From Stenogyne calaminthoides (Eukaryota; Streptophyta; Magnoliopsida; Lamiales; Lamiaceae), in assembly GCA_037126765.1 (NCBI GenBank), contig JBBCBC010000012.1:12834001-12898000 (forward strand): a DNA stretch of 64,000 nucleotides, written 5' to 3'. A model generated the notes under the pieces. It was not told the DNA's origin. It did no database searches and saw nothing but the letters and a program-made list of their open reading frames with translations. The translations under genes were made by a program, and so were the position numbers. Below are positions 46,188 through 58,350 of this stretch, in pieces (the stretch's first letter is position 1; each line of letters starts with the position of its first letter).

Positions 46188-47963
46188 CATAGATATTGAT
46201 TTTGGCTAGATATTTGACATGAATGACTTAACTAAGTAGGAGATTGAGGGTAAACTATGTCAATTAACTTTAATTAGAAAATTGGGCCACAAAAGCATTA
46301 GAATGAAACTTGGATAAGTGGAAAAGAGGGTCCATTAGTCTGATTCAAAGTTATATAAGATCACATTGTTTTGATAGAGTCATTCATTTGCCGCCCATGA
46401 ATCGTGATCAGATAATGTCCACTTTTAGTATTAGTATAGCGAAGCATCATTTTGAAGGTCCCCTTTTTAAATTTTCAACTTCTTAAGTACTTCAGAAGTC
46501 TTTCATTGATAATACTATATTAACTTAGTCTTTTACTTGACTTTCTTACTAACTATGCTAAAAGCTCCTCCAAGTTTGGGGACTGGAGTTTCATCTCTAG
46601 CTGGATATAACATTTGTACTTTAGCCTTTAAGACAGTTTTGCTGAGATCTTGACAGTTTCTTTGATTTTTTATATGTTAATTATTCTTATGTTTTGTCCT
46701 TTTCTTTTAGTTAGTTTAGATTTTAAATTTTCTCCATTCCTTGTTCTTCTTGTTGAGGAGGCATTGTGGGATGGGATGCATCTTGTTCAAAATAATTTGG
46801 TTCAGTTAGGGCATGCAATTTTTCTAGGACCTTAAAATATTCACAACATCTTCTATAGCACAAAGGCTTCCAGGCCGGGGCGCATCTATCTTATGGTAGC
46901 CCGGGGCTCGTGCCCAGTGCAACTCTTCTCCGAGTTCTTTGTAGTGTATGTATTATTTATAATTAATTTGGATTGTTAAGCTTTTAGTCAAGTCTATTTA
47001 AACTCAATTTTGTCAGAATTCAATTAAATTTATTGATAAAATTAAACTAAAAAATTCAAAATCAATGCACTTATTTTAACGCAAATCCCAATCTTGTATA
47101 TTTTTTACTTTTTTAAATTATGTTTTGGCCCACATATTTAACTAGTTACCCAAAAAAAACAAACGATCTTTTAATGCAAACTCACTCACTCATAAATTAA
47201 TTTGTATGTCGTATTCTGTTCTTTTGCTTTGACAAGCAAATTTATTGTGTTAATATTACGTAAATTACTACGTTAGTATTACTTGTGCAATTTACTAAGT
47301 TAACAAATAGTACTTGACATGTTTTATAGGAAAATAAATATTTTTATTTTGTATTAGTTTCACACATGAATTAATATTCAACTTTCTTATGGGCTTTATT
47401 CAATTTTATCATTGGAGTGTTATGACTTTGATATCTAATTTTTCCCTGTTGAATTTAACTTTGGAATTTATTAAAATATCTAATTTATCATCTCGTGGTT
47501 TGGAAATTGTACGAAAGCCCCATGTGGTTTTTAAAATAAAGCAAATTCTCCCCTTTTTACTAAAAATGAGTTAATGATTTTAACTATTTCTCGTATCTCG
47601 TTTTTCAAATATTGAAATTTTGAGACTATACTATGAAGGATATAACTGAAAGTAGAAAAAATAGGTGGTCCGGTTCTGAAAAAAGGGAGAGATTGCTTTA
47701 TATTATGTAATTCTTTTGTTATATATGTATCTTTTATTATTATTACAAAAATTGTATTTCTTGATCCTTCCCTGCTTCCAGGGGCAAGTTTGAAATATTA
47801 AAACTTTTGGCTTATGATATCTCATGCTCCGAATCCGTTAGAAGTGGCTACAATTGTCAAGTCACTAGTATGAAGATCTGATGGCTATTTAATCCCATGC
47901 ATTTTATTATATTTTCTCATGATTTTTCACATTATATGTGTCTTTTAATTCTTTCTATCATAG
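46188..47963. other. SEC24 interval that should hold the missing trunk exon(s)
   Basis: 1.8 kb between the cut exon 6 and exon 7. I searched all plus-strand frames by eye for the family words (AVYFFLIDVS, GIATFDS, ESAFGAA) and found none. The frame at 46650-46835 (LFLLVEEALWDGMHLVQ) has no match to SEC24. 46850-46925 is GC-rich. The rest is AT-rich. Confidence 0.65.
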
Positions 47964-49954
47964 GCTGCTTTCCTGGCGATGAAGAATAGTGGTGGCAAAC
48001 TTCTTGCTTTTAAATCTGGTAAGTTGACAGTGTTTAGCTTTAGCAGCCTATAAAATTGCTCATATGTATATGCAATCATATGCTTATGTAAGGTAAAAAA
48101 AATAATTATGTTGGACATCATTAATTTCTATTTCATAGATTTTATCATGGAAATTTTCTAAAAAGCACAAGGCACTAGGTGGTCTACAGATTGATTATTA
48201 GCACCTAGATGGGGTTAAGTGGGTTCTCTTTAAAAACCATGAATCATGACTATAATGTAAAATATTACATGTTTCCATAAAAAATTATAATATAAACTAA
48301 AATACCGTTAAATACTCAAATTTATTACAATTAAAAATAAATGTGACACGACTTCACAACAGAGTTACTTGTATTACAAACGTTCAAATTTATAAATCGA
48401 AAACTCTTCAAACCACAAAACATGTCACAGTTTAGATATGAAATTTAAATTTAATAATAGTCGAAAATAATCAATTTGATTGAGAATGGATATGAAAAAA
48501 AAAACAAAAAACCTAGTGTTTTGAAATTTGGTGTAGAAACTTGAAAAAAGAAGTGGCAAGTGCAAGCTTCTGCCAACTTTCCCCACACCACCGCAATTTT
48601 GTTATTTTCTCTTTTTGTGTGGATCTTGTGCGTTGTGGATATTTGATTTGCTTTATTCTGCTACTTTTGTGGCACGTTGATTGATGTAATTGTTATAATG
48701 TTACAGTCTTAAGCCTACAACTGGTATTGGATCCCTTTCCGCAAGAGAAGCAGAAGGAAGAAGTAACATATCAGCTGGAGAAAAGGTAATATTTCTTAAA
48801 AACGTATTGTGGTTGTTTTTACAGATTAGGATAAAACAATAAAATATATTATGCAATTAATAATTTTTTTTTTTTTATTGAATTAAACTAGTTTTTACAC
48901 AGACTAATCAAAATATTTGAGAATCGGGTGCTGAATTGATGGGATTTCATGTTTTCATCATTCGAATTATGATTAATAGAGATCGTTGGATAATAGCTAG
49001 ATAGTACTTTAATTTTTTTTTTTTTATAGAGATGCATTAGGTTGCTAAATATCTTTAAAATCCAAGTGCATCACTGTTCTATAACTTCTGTTAAATTCTG
49101 AAACCATGTAAGTAGAATAGTATTTGCCATCTACTGAAGAAGCCAAGTTTGAAATGTAGGTATTAGTAGAAATATCGAGACTATACATTTGTGGAAATAT
49201 CGATGGACATATCGATATCGGCAAATTTTAAAAATATTGTAAAAATATAATAGAAAGCTTCTAATACATAAATTTAACAAAAGATTTTGAACATATGTTA
49301 CATTTTTGATAAATATGCATATACATATATATAATATTATCTCATATGCTATTTATCGATACTTTCCCAATCTATCCACATTTTCTCGACTTTTGCCGTA
49401 TTTTAAAATATTTTATCCATATTAGGTTTAATTTAAACAATAAATTAACCAATATCGATATATTTACTTCCTTGAATTGAGAATGTGCACTTGTACCACA
49501 AGTCCACAACATACAAAATGTCCTATTGATGGCATTGTTCCTGGATATCAGGAAGCTCACAAATTACTCCAACCATTGGACAAAACACTAAAAACTATGG
49601 CGATCGAATTTGCTGAGTATCAGGTGACATTTATGTGTTCTGTCCCAATGAAACATATAATGTTTTGCAAACTTACTAAATAATTTTGTTTCAAAATTAG
49701 AATCAACTAAATTCTGTCTTATTTATCTATCTATTCTTGTTTTATTTTTCAACAAACATTTTCAGGTCTGTGTTGATTTGTTCATCACCACTCAATCATA
49801 TGTAGATATTGCATCTCTCTCTGTTGTTCCAAGAACTACTGGAGGCCAGGTATTTACCAGATATTTAGATTTTCGAAATATTTTGCTAGTATTTTTAGTG
49901 ATTATTCTCATATATACAGAGCGCATCATCTACACCCCAGTATGAATTTATATG

Positions 49955-50831
49955 TCCCTCCCTCCCTCGGGATGTAGAGAAATCGAATGAAAAAGAAAAT
50001 TGCAGTATTCAATTCAATTCGTTAAACTATTTGAATATTCGTATTCATTTAAATTCGAATTTTAAATATGATTTGTATTCGATTTGAAAGTGGTATTCGC
50101 ATTATTTAATAGCATCCGACTACTCGATTGGAAAATATAATTATTTTTAATTATTAAATATTATTAATTTGTTTTTTCTAAAATTGTTTAAATACTATTA
50201 GTTGTTTTAAATTGTTTTAAATAATATATACTATTAAGTATTCATTAATTATAATATATTATTAATTTTTCATTAAACTTGTAATATATTAATAATATTT
50301 TATTAAATTTGTTAGGGAAATTAAATAAACAAATTAATTTCACACATCTTTCTGATTCGAACTTTTTAGATGAGGCATAATTCTTTTCGTGGTATCGAGC
50401 CTTCAGGCTCACGCCCATCTGGGGTTCGATTCTCATTTTGAAAGAACCCCACTCATATTAAATTGTCCACTTCGATGAGCGCCCTCCTAATGATCGAAGT
50501 AAGAAAATTCAAAGACATGGTGGAGTAAGATAATTCAAATTTACGAGTAAAGTGTGTTAGAAATTAAATAAAAAAAAATTAATTTCACACTTCTCTACAA
50601 GTTCAGACTTTTAGATGAGACGGAATTTTTTCAAAATTGAAAGAAAATATTAAACGAATTTTTGCGAATACCGAATCAAATACAATGATGTTCGTGTATA
50701 TGAATTTGAATACATTTCGAATCAAAAAATAAATTTGTACACGAATTTTAGCATTTTGAATTGGAATCCTAAATATTCAAAATATGAATACCAAATCGAA
50801 TAAAAATTATATGATTCTTTTACATCCCTAT
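49955..50831. mobile_element. Possible hAT-type element in SEC24 intron 10
   Basis: Left text TCGGGATGTAGAGAAATCGAATG resembles, inverted, the right text CATATGATTCTTTTACATCCC (as read on the minus strand, GGGATGTAAAAGAATCATAT). The interior is full of ATTCGAAT/ATTCGTAT words, like hAT-derived MITEs. Target duplications were not identified. No coding; the minus frame at 50245-50436 has no domain. Confidence 0.4.
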
Positions 50832-52109
50832 GCCTCCCTAAACCATTTTGATTGTGTGCATTAACTTTGTTGACATTTCTTCATTTTATTTTGATCGGAA
50901 GTTGACATTTCTTCATAATTCAGATGGTGCTGATTATTAATGGGTTTCTTTCACACCAGGTTTACTATTACTATCCTTTCTCTGCTATTTCTGATACTGC
51001 TAAGCTTTACAATGATCTTTGGTGGAATATCACGAGGCCCCAGGGATTTGAGGCAGTGATGCGTGTTAGATGCAGACAGATATTTTGGAACAAGTTTTTC
51101 TCTCTGAGGGAATTAGTAGTTTGTATGTATTAGCTTGCTACTTGAACATCTACATTCTCTTGGTGCTTAGTTTGATGGGAGAAACGAGACAAATGCCTAA
51201 TTTGTATTTTCTGACTAGGGTATTCAAGTTCAGGAATATTCTGGAAACTTCTGCAAGCGTATTCCAACTGATGTGGATCTACCTGCTGTATGCCTCTCCT
51301 CCCCTTCATACACTATATATAGCCATTGCTATTTCTCAGCATACTGCATACATTTTTTACAAGGGATCCTTGTGTTGATTGGCAAGGCAGATTAAGTTTG
51401 TAAAACAATATGCTTTTGAGGAAGTGATTTAATTTTTTGATTGTGAATTTGTTTACTTAATTGTGGTAAGTCTTTGCAAATTTTGTAAATAGTAAATGTT
51501 GAGTGTTTGGTAAAAGATTTGAAGAGTAATATATTAGTGAGAAGCTAGAATCAGTTAAAAGCATGCCTCTCCCAGCTTTTAGACTATGGATTCTATATGA
51601 TTTATTTAAGTAGAATCATTCAATTTGAAAACGCTTGAAGTTACTTTTGCACACACTTGAGATGGTTATAGTCACTTATAATTTATTGAAAACACCCCAA
51701 AAAAATATAACTTGTTGAATACCTGAACTCAGGCTTTGAGTAATTTACTGAAAGCGTTGATCACGCAGAACTGATCATTATAAACCATATCTGTCTTACA
51801 ATTTAAATTATCTCTAATCAATGTAGAATATTAATGGAAACACATTTGATTTCTTGTTGCCATTTTCATTCTTATCATAATGGATTATGAATAATTAGTC
51901 TTTCTGAATATTGAGTTTCCCCCGTTCCCTAAATGACTCTTCATGTTTCTCAGATCGACTGTGACAAGGCCATTATGGTGTCCCTAAAACATGACGATAA
52001 GTTGCAGGAAGGATCAGAGTGTTCTTTCCAGGTGTAACTGTTATTTACTGCACAATACTCTTTACTTGGAAAACTTATATTTTTACTGATTTTTCAAATA
52101 ATGTTTGAG

Positions 52110-52245
52110 TAACACTTGGGTGTACCAGTTGCACTGTGCAACCGGTGCACAACCAATGTTGTTTAATGAAAACAGCTAATACGTTAATACTCTAATACCA
52201 TTTAAAGTTGCATTGAATTGCATGGTGCAACTTGTGCATAGAAGT
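52110..52245. repeat. Dispersed short repeat in SEC24 intron 13
   Basis: Begins AACACTTGGGTGTACCAGTT and ends GGTGCAACTTGTGCATAGAA. Same family as 45475-45710 and 52650-52765; it shares the word AATACCATTTAAA. Confidence 0.55.
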
Positions 52246-52649
52246 ATTTGTCATGATGTTTTCTTCAGTCTTTGACTTGATCATCTAATCACTATATGTT
52301 TATGATGTTTAGTGTGCTCTCCTATACACCACTGTATATGGCCAAAGAAGAATCCGAGTTTCGACTTTATCTCTACCTTGCACCAACATGCTGAGTAATT
52401 TGTTCCGATCAGCCGACTTAGACACCCAATTTTCTTGTATATTGAAGCAAGGTAATTTAAATGCTGTTGTAATTTTATTTTAATTTATTCAATTTCTCTT
52501 TGCAGGTTTAGTGTGTAGTTGCTTGTTTCTCTCCAGAAATAATATTTAGATTAGGCAGATGCTATTCCGTTCATCCTCCTGTTTACGGCATTGGGTTGCT
52601 CTGCATTTTGGATATCTTTTTTTCCATAGACAATATTGACCATTAAATT

Positions 52650-52765
52650 TAGAGTAACACTTGGGTGCAACTGGTGCACAACTAATAATGTTCAGGGAAC
52701 ACAACTAATACTAACCAACTGGTACCTTTTAGTAAAACAATGCATAGAAGTATTTGCCTTAAATT
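52650..52765. repeat. Dispersed short repeat in SEC24 intron 14
   Basis: Begins AGAGTAACACTTGGGTGCAACTGG and ends ATGCATAGAAGTATTTGCC, the same closing phrase as the intron 13 copy. Shortened in the middle. Confidence 0.5.
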
Positions 52766-53116
52766 GAACACTGATTCTTCTATTCTGATTCGTCTGGTAC
52801 AACAGCGGCTAATGAAATACCTTCAGCTCCTCTTGCTCAAGTGAGGGATCAAACTGGAAATGCTTGTATCAACATTTTGTATTCCTACCGCAAGTTCTGT
52901 GCTACTGTATCAGCTTCTGGACAACTCATTCTGCTTCAATCACTTAAACTACTGCCTCTCTATACACTCTGTATGATTGATTAATACTCAGATTTTGTAA
53001 CATAGAATGAAATATGTGGATTCCACTGATTGATCTTAGATGGATGGCTTCATTAATGTGTAAAGGGGAGCATTCTATTACTTGTTCTGTAATGTATATG
53101 TGATCTTAGTTTTGTA

Positions 53117-53535
53117 CTCCGTCCGTTTCATAGTAAGTGTCATTTTAGAGGTTAAATTTTATTTCAAATTAAGTGTCATTTTAGCTTTTTTACACATTTT
53201 TCCTAATTTACCTCGTATATATCTCTAAGTGATCTCTTATATTTATATTCTCCAATATTTTCTCCTCTCCCTCATATTGCTGCACATTACTCCTCTTTCT
53301 CCATATTGTTTCATTTTTTCCTCATATTTTCCCCTCTCTTTTTGTGTGCTGAATTGTCGAGTATATTGAATTTAGAGTGCAGAAAAATATTATTACCGAT
53401 ACTGAAAATCATCAAGAAGATTAACTTTAATAACCAGTAACTTACTGGAGAGAGAAGAGGGGGTATATGCTTAAAAAATTTATGTTTCTTAATTTGATGC
53501 AAATTCTGTGAAATGACACTTAATATGAAACGGAG
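53117..53535. mobile_element. Stowaway-like MITE in SEC24 intron 15
   Basis: Left end CTCCGTCCGTTTCATAGTAA, right end (inverted) CTCCGTTTCATATTAAGTGT, with a shared inner AAGTGTCATTT. TA precedes the left end; the right TA has changed to TG. About 419 bp, noncoding. Confidence 0.75.
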
Positions 53536-54334
53536 TGTTAATCAAGTCCTGTTGTGAGTTATTTTCTCATTATCAATTTATCATACGTGGCAATTTGACT
53601 TACATCTGTTGTCATTTTTGTTTTCCAGCTTTACTCAAAAGCAATGGACTGCGCTCTGATGGTAGGATTGATGATAGGTCTTTTTGGATAAACTATGTTT
53701 CCGCATTACCTACTCCTTTGGTAATTCCATTGGTATACCCTAGGATGATAGGCATTCATAACCTTGATGATAAGGTACAAGTTTCTTGAAATCTCACTCT
53801 TGTTTTTATGATATACAATCGTCTCACTTCTTGATGCTGACACACCAGGAACCAGATGATTCCACTATTCCTACTAGTGTTCCACTTTCCAGCGATCACA
53901 TTTCTGATGATGGAATATATCTTCTTGAGAACAGCATAGACTGTTTAATATATATTGGCAACTCTGTTCAGCAAAATATTCTGAAACAACTTTTTGGTAT
54001 ATCATCAGCTGAAGAAATTTCAAATCAGGTACTCTTTCACATGCTTGGTGATTTTTTATACATTTCCGAATATGTACGCCATATTGTTAAAATAGTTATG
54101 TATTTTCGTATCAGAATTTGAGAACACACGCATCGGGGCACTTGCCTACAAAGAGTCTTATAGTTTTAGCTTTCTACTTGAAAGGGTTAAAATGATGTTC
54201 TACACATAATTTCATATATTTACTTATGTAATTCAATTTACTTGTGATATGTCATTCTTAAACACAACCATTTTCTATGTTCTGTTATTTGTTGTTACTA
54301 CTCGTGCATTTCTTCCAATGTTCTCTGGACTTAG

Positions 54335-54530
54335 GTGGTGTTTGCAAACTCTACAAAGTGAGGCAGAATTACTTTTTCTCAAAAGCTGCCTCTCACCTGT
54401 CACAGCTTTTGCGAAAAAAGTGATTCTAAAGGTTGTTTGTAGAGCGAAAATACACATTGAATTTTACTTCTTAGATTTGCAAAAAAAGGACATATTACAT
54501 GCCAAACTTGAAGGGCTAACTGGTAGTTGA
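54335..54530. mobile_element. Possible short hAT-like MITE in SEC24 intron 17
   Basis: Begins GGTGTTTGCAAACTCTACAA, sharing GTTTGCAAACTCTAC with the insert at 15970-16081. It contains AGCTGCC/CAGCTTTT words in opposite orientation. The right border is uncertain. The open frames here (54249-54530, 54275-54457) are not genes. Confidence 0.4.
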
Positions 54531-54860
54531 GAAGAGAAACTTACGACATTCTCCTATTTCAGTTTATTTTGCAGCAATACGAAAATCCCTTATCGAAGAA
54601 GCTGAATACTATTCTAAATTAAATAAGGCGCCAACGATGTTCTTACCTACGGTATCACTGTTTCGTCCCTTTTCTGTGGCAGTAGATATAGCGTATCTCT
54701 ACTTTATTGGAACCTTTGAACTTTTCTCACTCACCTTTTAACTTCTTTTATCTTTCTGGTTTTGCAGCTTGAAATTGTGTAGAAAGGGAGATCCATCTGG
54801 TTAGTCAATTAGAACTATTTACTATCCGAAATTTCTCAACTTTCTTGTTTTTGATCCCTA

Positions 54861-55239
54861 TTGGGAGTGTAAGTGAGTTGAGTCGGCTCATGAGCTCTCG
54901 TGTTCGACTCAGAAAAAGCTTGAAACTGACTCGAAATTAATCGCTCGAGCTCAACTAGGCTCGCGAGCATAATCGAGCTCACACAATTTTTACTATTTTA
55001 CTCAAAAAAAAAAATCAGTTAGTTACAAATATACTCTAATTAAAAGTAAAATAAAAACATCTATTTATGTAGGTTACTAAGTCGAGCCGAGTTGAGCTCG
55101 AGTATTTCGAGTTCTCCATTGAGCCAAGCTCAAGTTCAAAAGAATTGAGCTCAATAAAGTCCAAGTCAAGTTTCGAGTTTTTTTGATAGAGTCAAGTTTG
55201 AGCTTAACATTACTCGACTCGGCTCATTTACACCCCCTA
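54861..55239. mobile_element. hAT-type MITE in SEC24 intron 19
   Basis: Left end TTGGGAGTGTAAGTGAGTTG and right end (inverted) TAGGGGGTGTAAATGAGCCG are related inverted termini of the TAGGGGTG hAT style. The interior is rich in GAGCTCGA/TCGAGCTC words. Target duplication not clear. About 379 bp. Confidence 0.6.
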
Positions 55240-57649
55240 TGCCACTCCTAGCCTATCCTCATTCTCTCTAACCTCCAAGAACAAGGGAAAGATGAAGAAC
55301 TGAGTTATGAACAAAAAAAAGTAAAGTGAAGAAAAATGCAATTTGAATGTGTGCTTTATTTGTGTTATTTTCAGGGACGATGTTTTTCTCTTACATGGTA
55401 GAAGACAGTATGGCAAGTGGGCTCGCATACGTCGACTACCTCGTATATATTCATAGGCAGATTCAAAACAAAATGAATTAAAGAAGATACACAGAAAAGC
55501 ATTTTCAGAAGTTTTCATTACGTTAGAGGATTAGATTAACTCATGATTTGAACTCTTTAATGGATATTTTGGGTTTTGTTTAGTATCATTTTTCACATTC
55601 TTTGTTTAGATAGTTCTGTTAGAAAGAAAAGGGTTGTTGTTTTTTTTATATATAGGCAAATGATAGTGATATAGTTACAAGATCTTGTGTTTTGGGTAGC
55701 TCTTCGCATACTCTTCTTTTGCAGTGCAAACATGAAAATATATGCACTTTCGATGAGCCTTCTTCCCAGCGGTTAAAATTAAGAATTCAACCTACGAGTG
55801 AGGGGAATATTATGGAAATGAACTGATTCTACCCTTCTTCTGAGTTTGAGTTTTAGGATGATATAAATTCTTTTAATATTAATCAGAGTGAAGCATAAAG
55901 AATCGAGTTTTGATACATTTATAGTGAAAATGAAAAAAATATTCCTATTATATAAAAAAGGACGACCTTCGTTTTCAACAAAGAGTGATGAATTAGTTTC
56001 TCTAACCTAAATAGATTAGAAACTAATCAAAATACAAAATATTAATACAATAGAGTTGAAAGAGCTTGCGTTTTTAGTTTATAAGATATAATTTATTTAG
56101 ATTATTTTTATATATTTATTTTTATTTTTTAATTAGGGTTTCAAGTCTATTTAAGAGTTAGTCATGTAAGCTTATTATTCATTTAAAAGATGAATTAAAA
56201 AATTTATTTTCCATTTTTGTCTATTTTACGGTATTTAATTATTTAATCAATGTATATTAGAAGATGGCTTCATTAATCTATACGCCCATTGCATCATCAT
56301 CATGGTTCACCATCCTCTGACCTAACTTTTCAAACACAACAAAACATATATTCTTTCCATTTTTTTTTATTTTTTTTTGTCATTTACACACTATTATTAT
56401 TACACATATTTTTTAAATAATTAATAATAATATTTATACATAACAATAATAAAATTCATGCATACATTTGTTTATCATTGTGTTACTCAAATTATATATT
56501 CACTGATTGTCATCACTTTTCATACTACGTAATATTGGGTATTCCTAGTATGCTCTTGTAATGGGTTCCTATTTATGACATCCAAAAATCATTTAGTCTG
56601 ATTTTTCTCTGTCGAATGACGCCATCTCCAATGCATCATACAACTCAAATATATTTTCCTTCTTAATTCTATGGTTTTACTTTTCTTTTCTCAATGCAAG
56701 AGTGACAAGAAATATTTTTCCCCCTTAAATTCATGTTTTTCAACTAAAGGGTGCATGTTTGATGAAAAAATAAATTGCATTTTTAGAGAAAATAATTGTA
56801 TATTTAAAAAATATATTTGAGTTGTATGATGCATTTACATGTTTCGATTGAAAAAAAAAAACTATATCCTTCAATAAAAAAAAACATCGGATAAAACAAA
56901 ATTTGCATATTAAAAAATTTCATTGGGATTACACGATAAACATAATGTACAAAAACAAACCCGACAAGTCTAATATGAAAAAAGTTTGTTATTTGGTCGA
57001 TTCACCTCTAGGTGATAAGGGTATTTTCATCATTTTGAGGTTTTATTGACTGTTTTTGCCCGTAATGAAGTTTTTTATGAATTAGTGAATACAAGTTTCC
57101 ATAAGAATAACATAGAAAAAATATACATTCATTCCGTTCAACATTACCGATAAAAAGGACAAAAATGGTCTTGGTTTAAAATTCCTGGCCTCGATTTAAA
57201 AATAAAAAAAAAAAATCAAGTGCATTTAACCCACCAATTCTTTCTAAACTCCATTTATGGCTAATGATGAATTTAGAGAATCTCACAGTAAATTATATAT
57301 ACAGTAAATTATCTATAATTTAATCTTGCAATCGCAATTTATTTATTTACTTCCTCCATTTTTTATTAGCTATCCCATTTTATCAATTCACACACAAATT
57401 AATTTTCATATTAATTAGAATACCAAAAAGATTATTATATCCTTATATTTTTCATTAATTACATAATTAATTGTTATATCATATTATGGTTAACAGTCGT
57501 CCACATAAAACCGACATTTACAAAATTTGTCAGGTACAGAAGCCTGAAGGAATATAATAAATGCACAAAAGAATAGAAAGTTGAAATTTATTTTCGATTT
57601 GATTTGGAAATTTTATAAGAGTTATTCAAGAAAAAAGAGAAAAACATTG

Positions 57650-57962
57650 TGTAAAATGGGCATTAGGCATGCGGCTGCCGAAATGATATTATCTGTTCCA
57701 TGTTTAATGTTTCACTCTATGTTTCACAATGTATACGCATGAATGATACGTGAATATTTTTAATAGTTTTGCTCTTGGAGATGGATTCGAGCCCATTATC
57801 TGTTATCTTTTTCTGTACCGTTTGTGTCGTGGGAACATCAACCTTTTAATTGTCTTCCTTCTAAATTTTAAGTTGGCTATCCGGCTCTGAATTGTTGGGA
57901 TTAGAGTACCCTTATACTTTATAATGAAATTCATCTTTTGCCTTAAAAAAAAAAAAAAAAAG
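57650..57962 (+). repeat. Possible 3' end of a LINE or retroposed RNA
   Basis: A less AT-rich stretch that ends ...ATGAAATTCATCTTTTGCCTT followed by 17 A residues. A unique 3' segment with a long pure A run fits a LINE tail or a retroposed transcript. No coding domain and no target duplication identified. Confidence 0.35.
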
Positions 57963-58194
57963 TAGCATAGCTTGTGTCATTGCCTATAATTATAATTATA
58001 ATTTTGATATGAGGCCAATGTAATTTTCAAATTATGATTTTACTTTTTTTCAATTTATTATATTTTTTTAGTGTCTTTTATTTGATGAGTAAAACACTTA
58101 TGAACTAAGCCTATATATGAATTATATTACTGTTTTGTATAAAAATTATCGCTATTAAAAAATAATTTTATGCATAACAATAATAATTTTTGGG

Positions 58195-58350
58195 AACTGG
58201 GCTCCTCAATTGAGTAATAGACTCAGGTTCGATTCCCTTTGGGAACGAATTGGAGTATGAGAGTTATAAGGTGGCTTGGTGAATTTGTGGAGTGTTTGGG
58301 TACTTGGTGTACTAACTACTAACAATTAACTTTGTCCGATAAAAAAAAAA
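58195..58350 (+). mobile_element. tRNA-derived SINE, 5'-shortened
   Basis: Box B GGTTCGATTCC at 58226-58236, then CCTTTGGGAACGAATT, AGTTATAAGGTG, TTTGGGTACTTGGTGTACTA and AACTTTGTCCGATAAAAAAAAAA. It matches the minus-strand SINE at 38154-38343 from box B to the A tail. Box A is degraded or lost. Confidence 0.8.

Larger units (their letters stand above)
32846..55481 (+). pseudogene. SEC24-like: SEC24-type COPII coat protein gene, decayed
   Basis: SEC24 pairs with SEC23 in the inner COPII coat and selects cargo at ER exit sites. Visible in order: a Pro/Gly/Gln-rich N-terminus, a zinc finger, trunk, beta-sandwich, helical and gelsolin-like parts, ending VHRQIQ-like as IHRQIQNKMN. Exons read: 32846-33613, 35481-35684, 36415-36489, 37098-37196, 45330-45441, 46054-about 46187, 47964-48018, 48707-48785, 49552-49623, 49766-49849, 50960-51079, 51219-51287, 51954-52031, 52313-52451, 52806-52970, 53629-53774, 53849-54028, 54575-54651, 54768-54799, 55375-55481. 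Closest, by its N-terminal MQNL-IN and CSRCKGYINPFMKFID motifs, to the Arabidopsis SEC24B/CEF group. Damage: exon 6 breakpoint with loss of about 120 residues, frameshift in exon 8, GT donor lost after exon 11, nonsense codon in exon 18. Phases of the other exons agree. Confidence 0.9.
47964..55481 (+). pseudogene. SEC24-like: SEC24 pseudogene, exons 7-20 (trunk end to C-terminus)
   Basis: Strong match throughout: AAFLAMKNSGGKL, EAHKLLQPLDKTLKTMAIEF, DLFITTQSYVDIASLS, VPRTTGGQ, NITRPQGFEAVMRVRC, GNFCKRIPTDVDLPAIDCDK, LSNLFRSADLDTQFSCILKQ, DGRIDDRSFWINYVSALPTP, IPLVYPRMIGIHNLDD, and the end SYMVEDSMASGLAYVDYL. Lesions: between VL and PTTGIG in exon 8 (48711-48713) two extra bases shift the frame. 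After exon 11 the donor reads AT (51080-51081) where GT is needed. In exon 18 TAA at 54620-54622 replaces the family Glu in NEIRRQR. Introns hold several short transposons. Confidence 0.9.

Noticed and set aside
46650..46835. Possible relocated SEC24 trunk exon (frame with LFLLVEEALWDGMHLVQ)
   Set aside because: Does not resemble any SEC24 trunk motif and lacks phase-compatible splice sites.
50390..50450. tRNA-like text TGGTATCGAGCC ... GGTTCGATTC in SEC24 intron 10
   Set aside because: Has a B-box-like word but no cloverleaf can be drawn and no A tail follows; most likely a degraded SINE or chance.
51070..51378. Open frame continuing past SEC24 exon 11 (QIFWNKFF...)
   Set aside because: It is intron read-through after the lost GT donor; the real next exon begins at 51219 in another frame.
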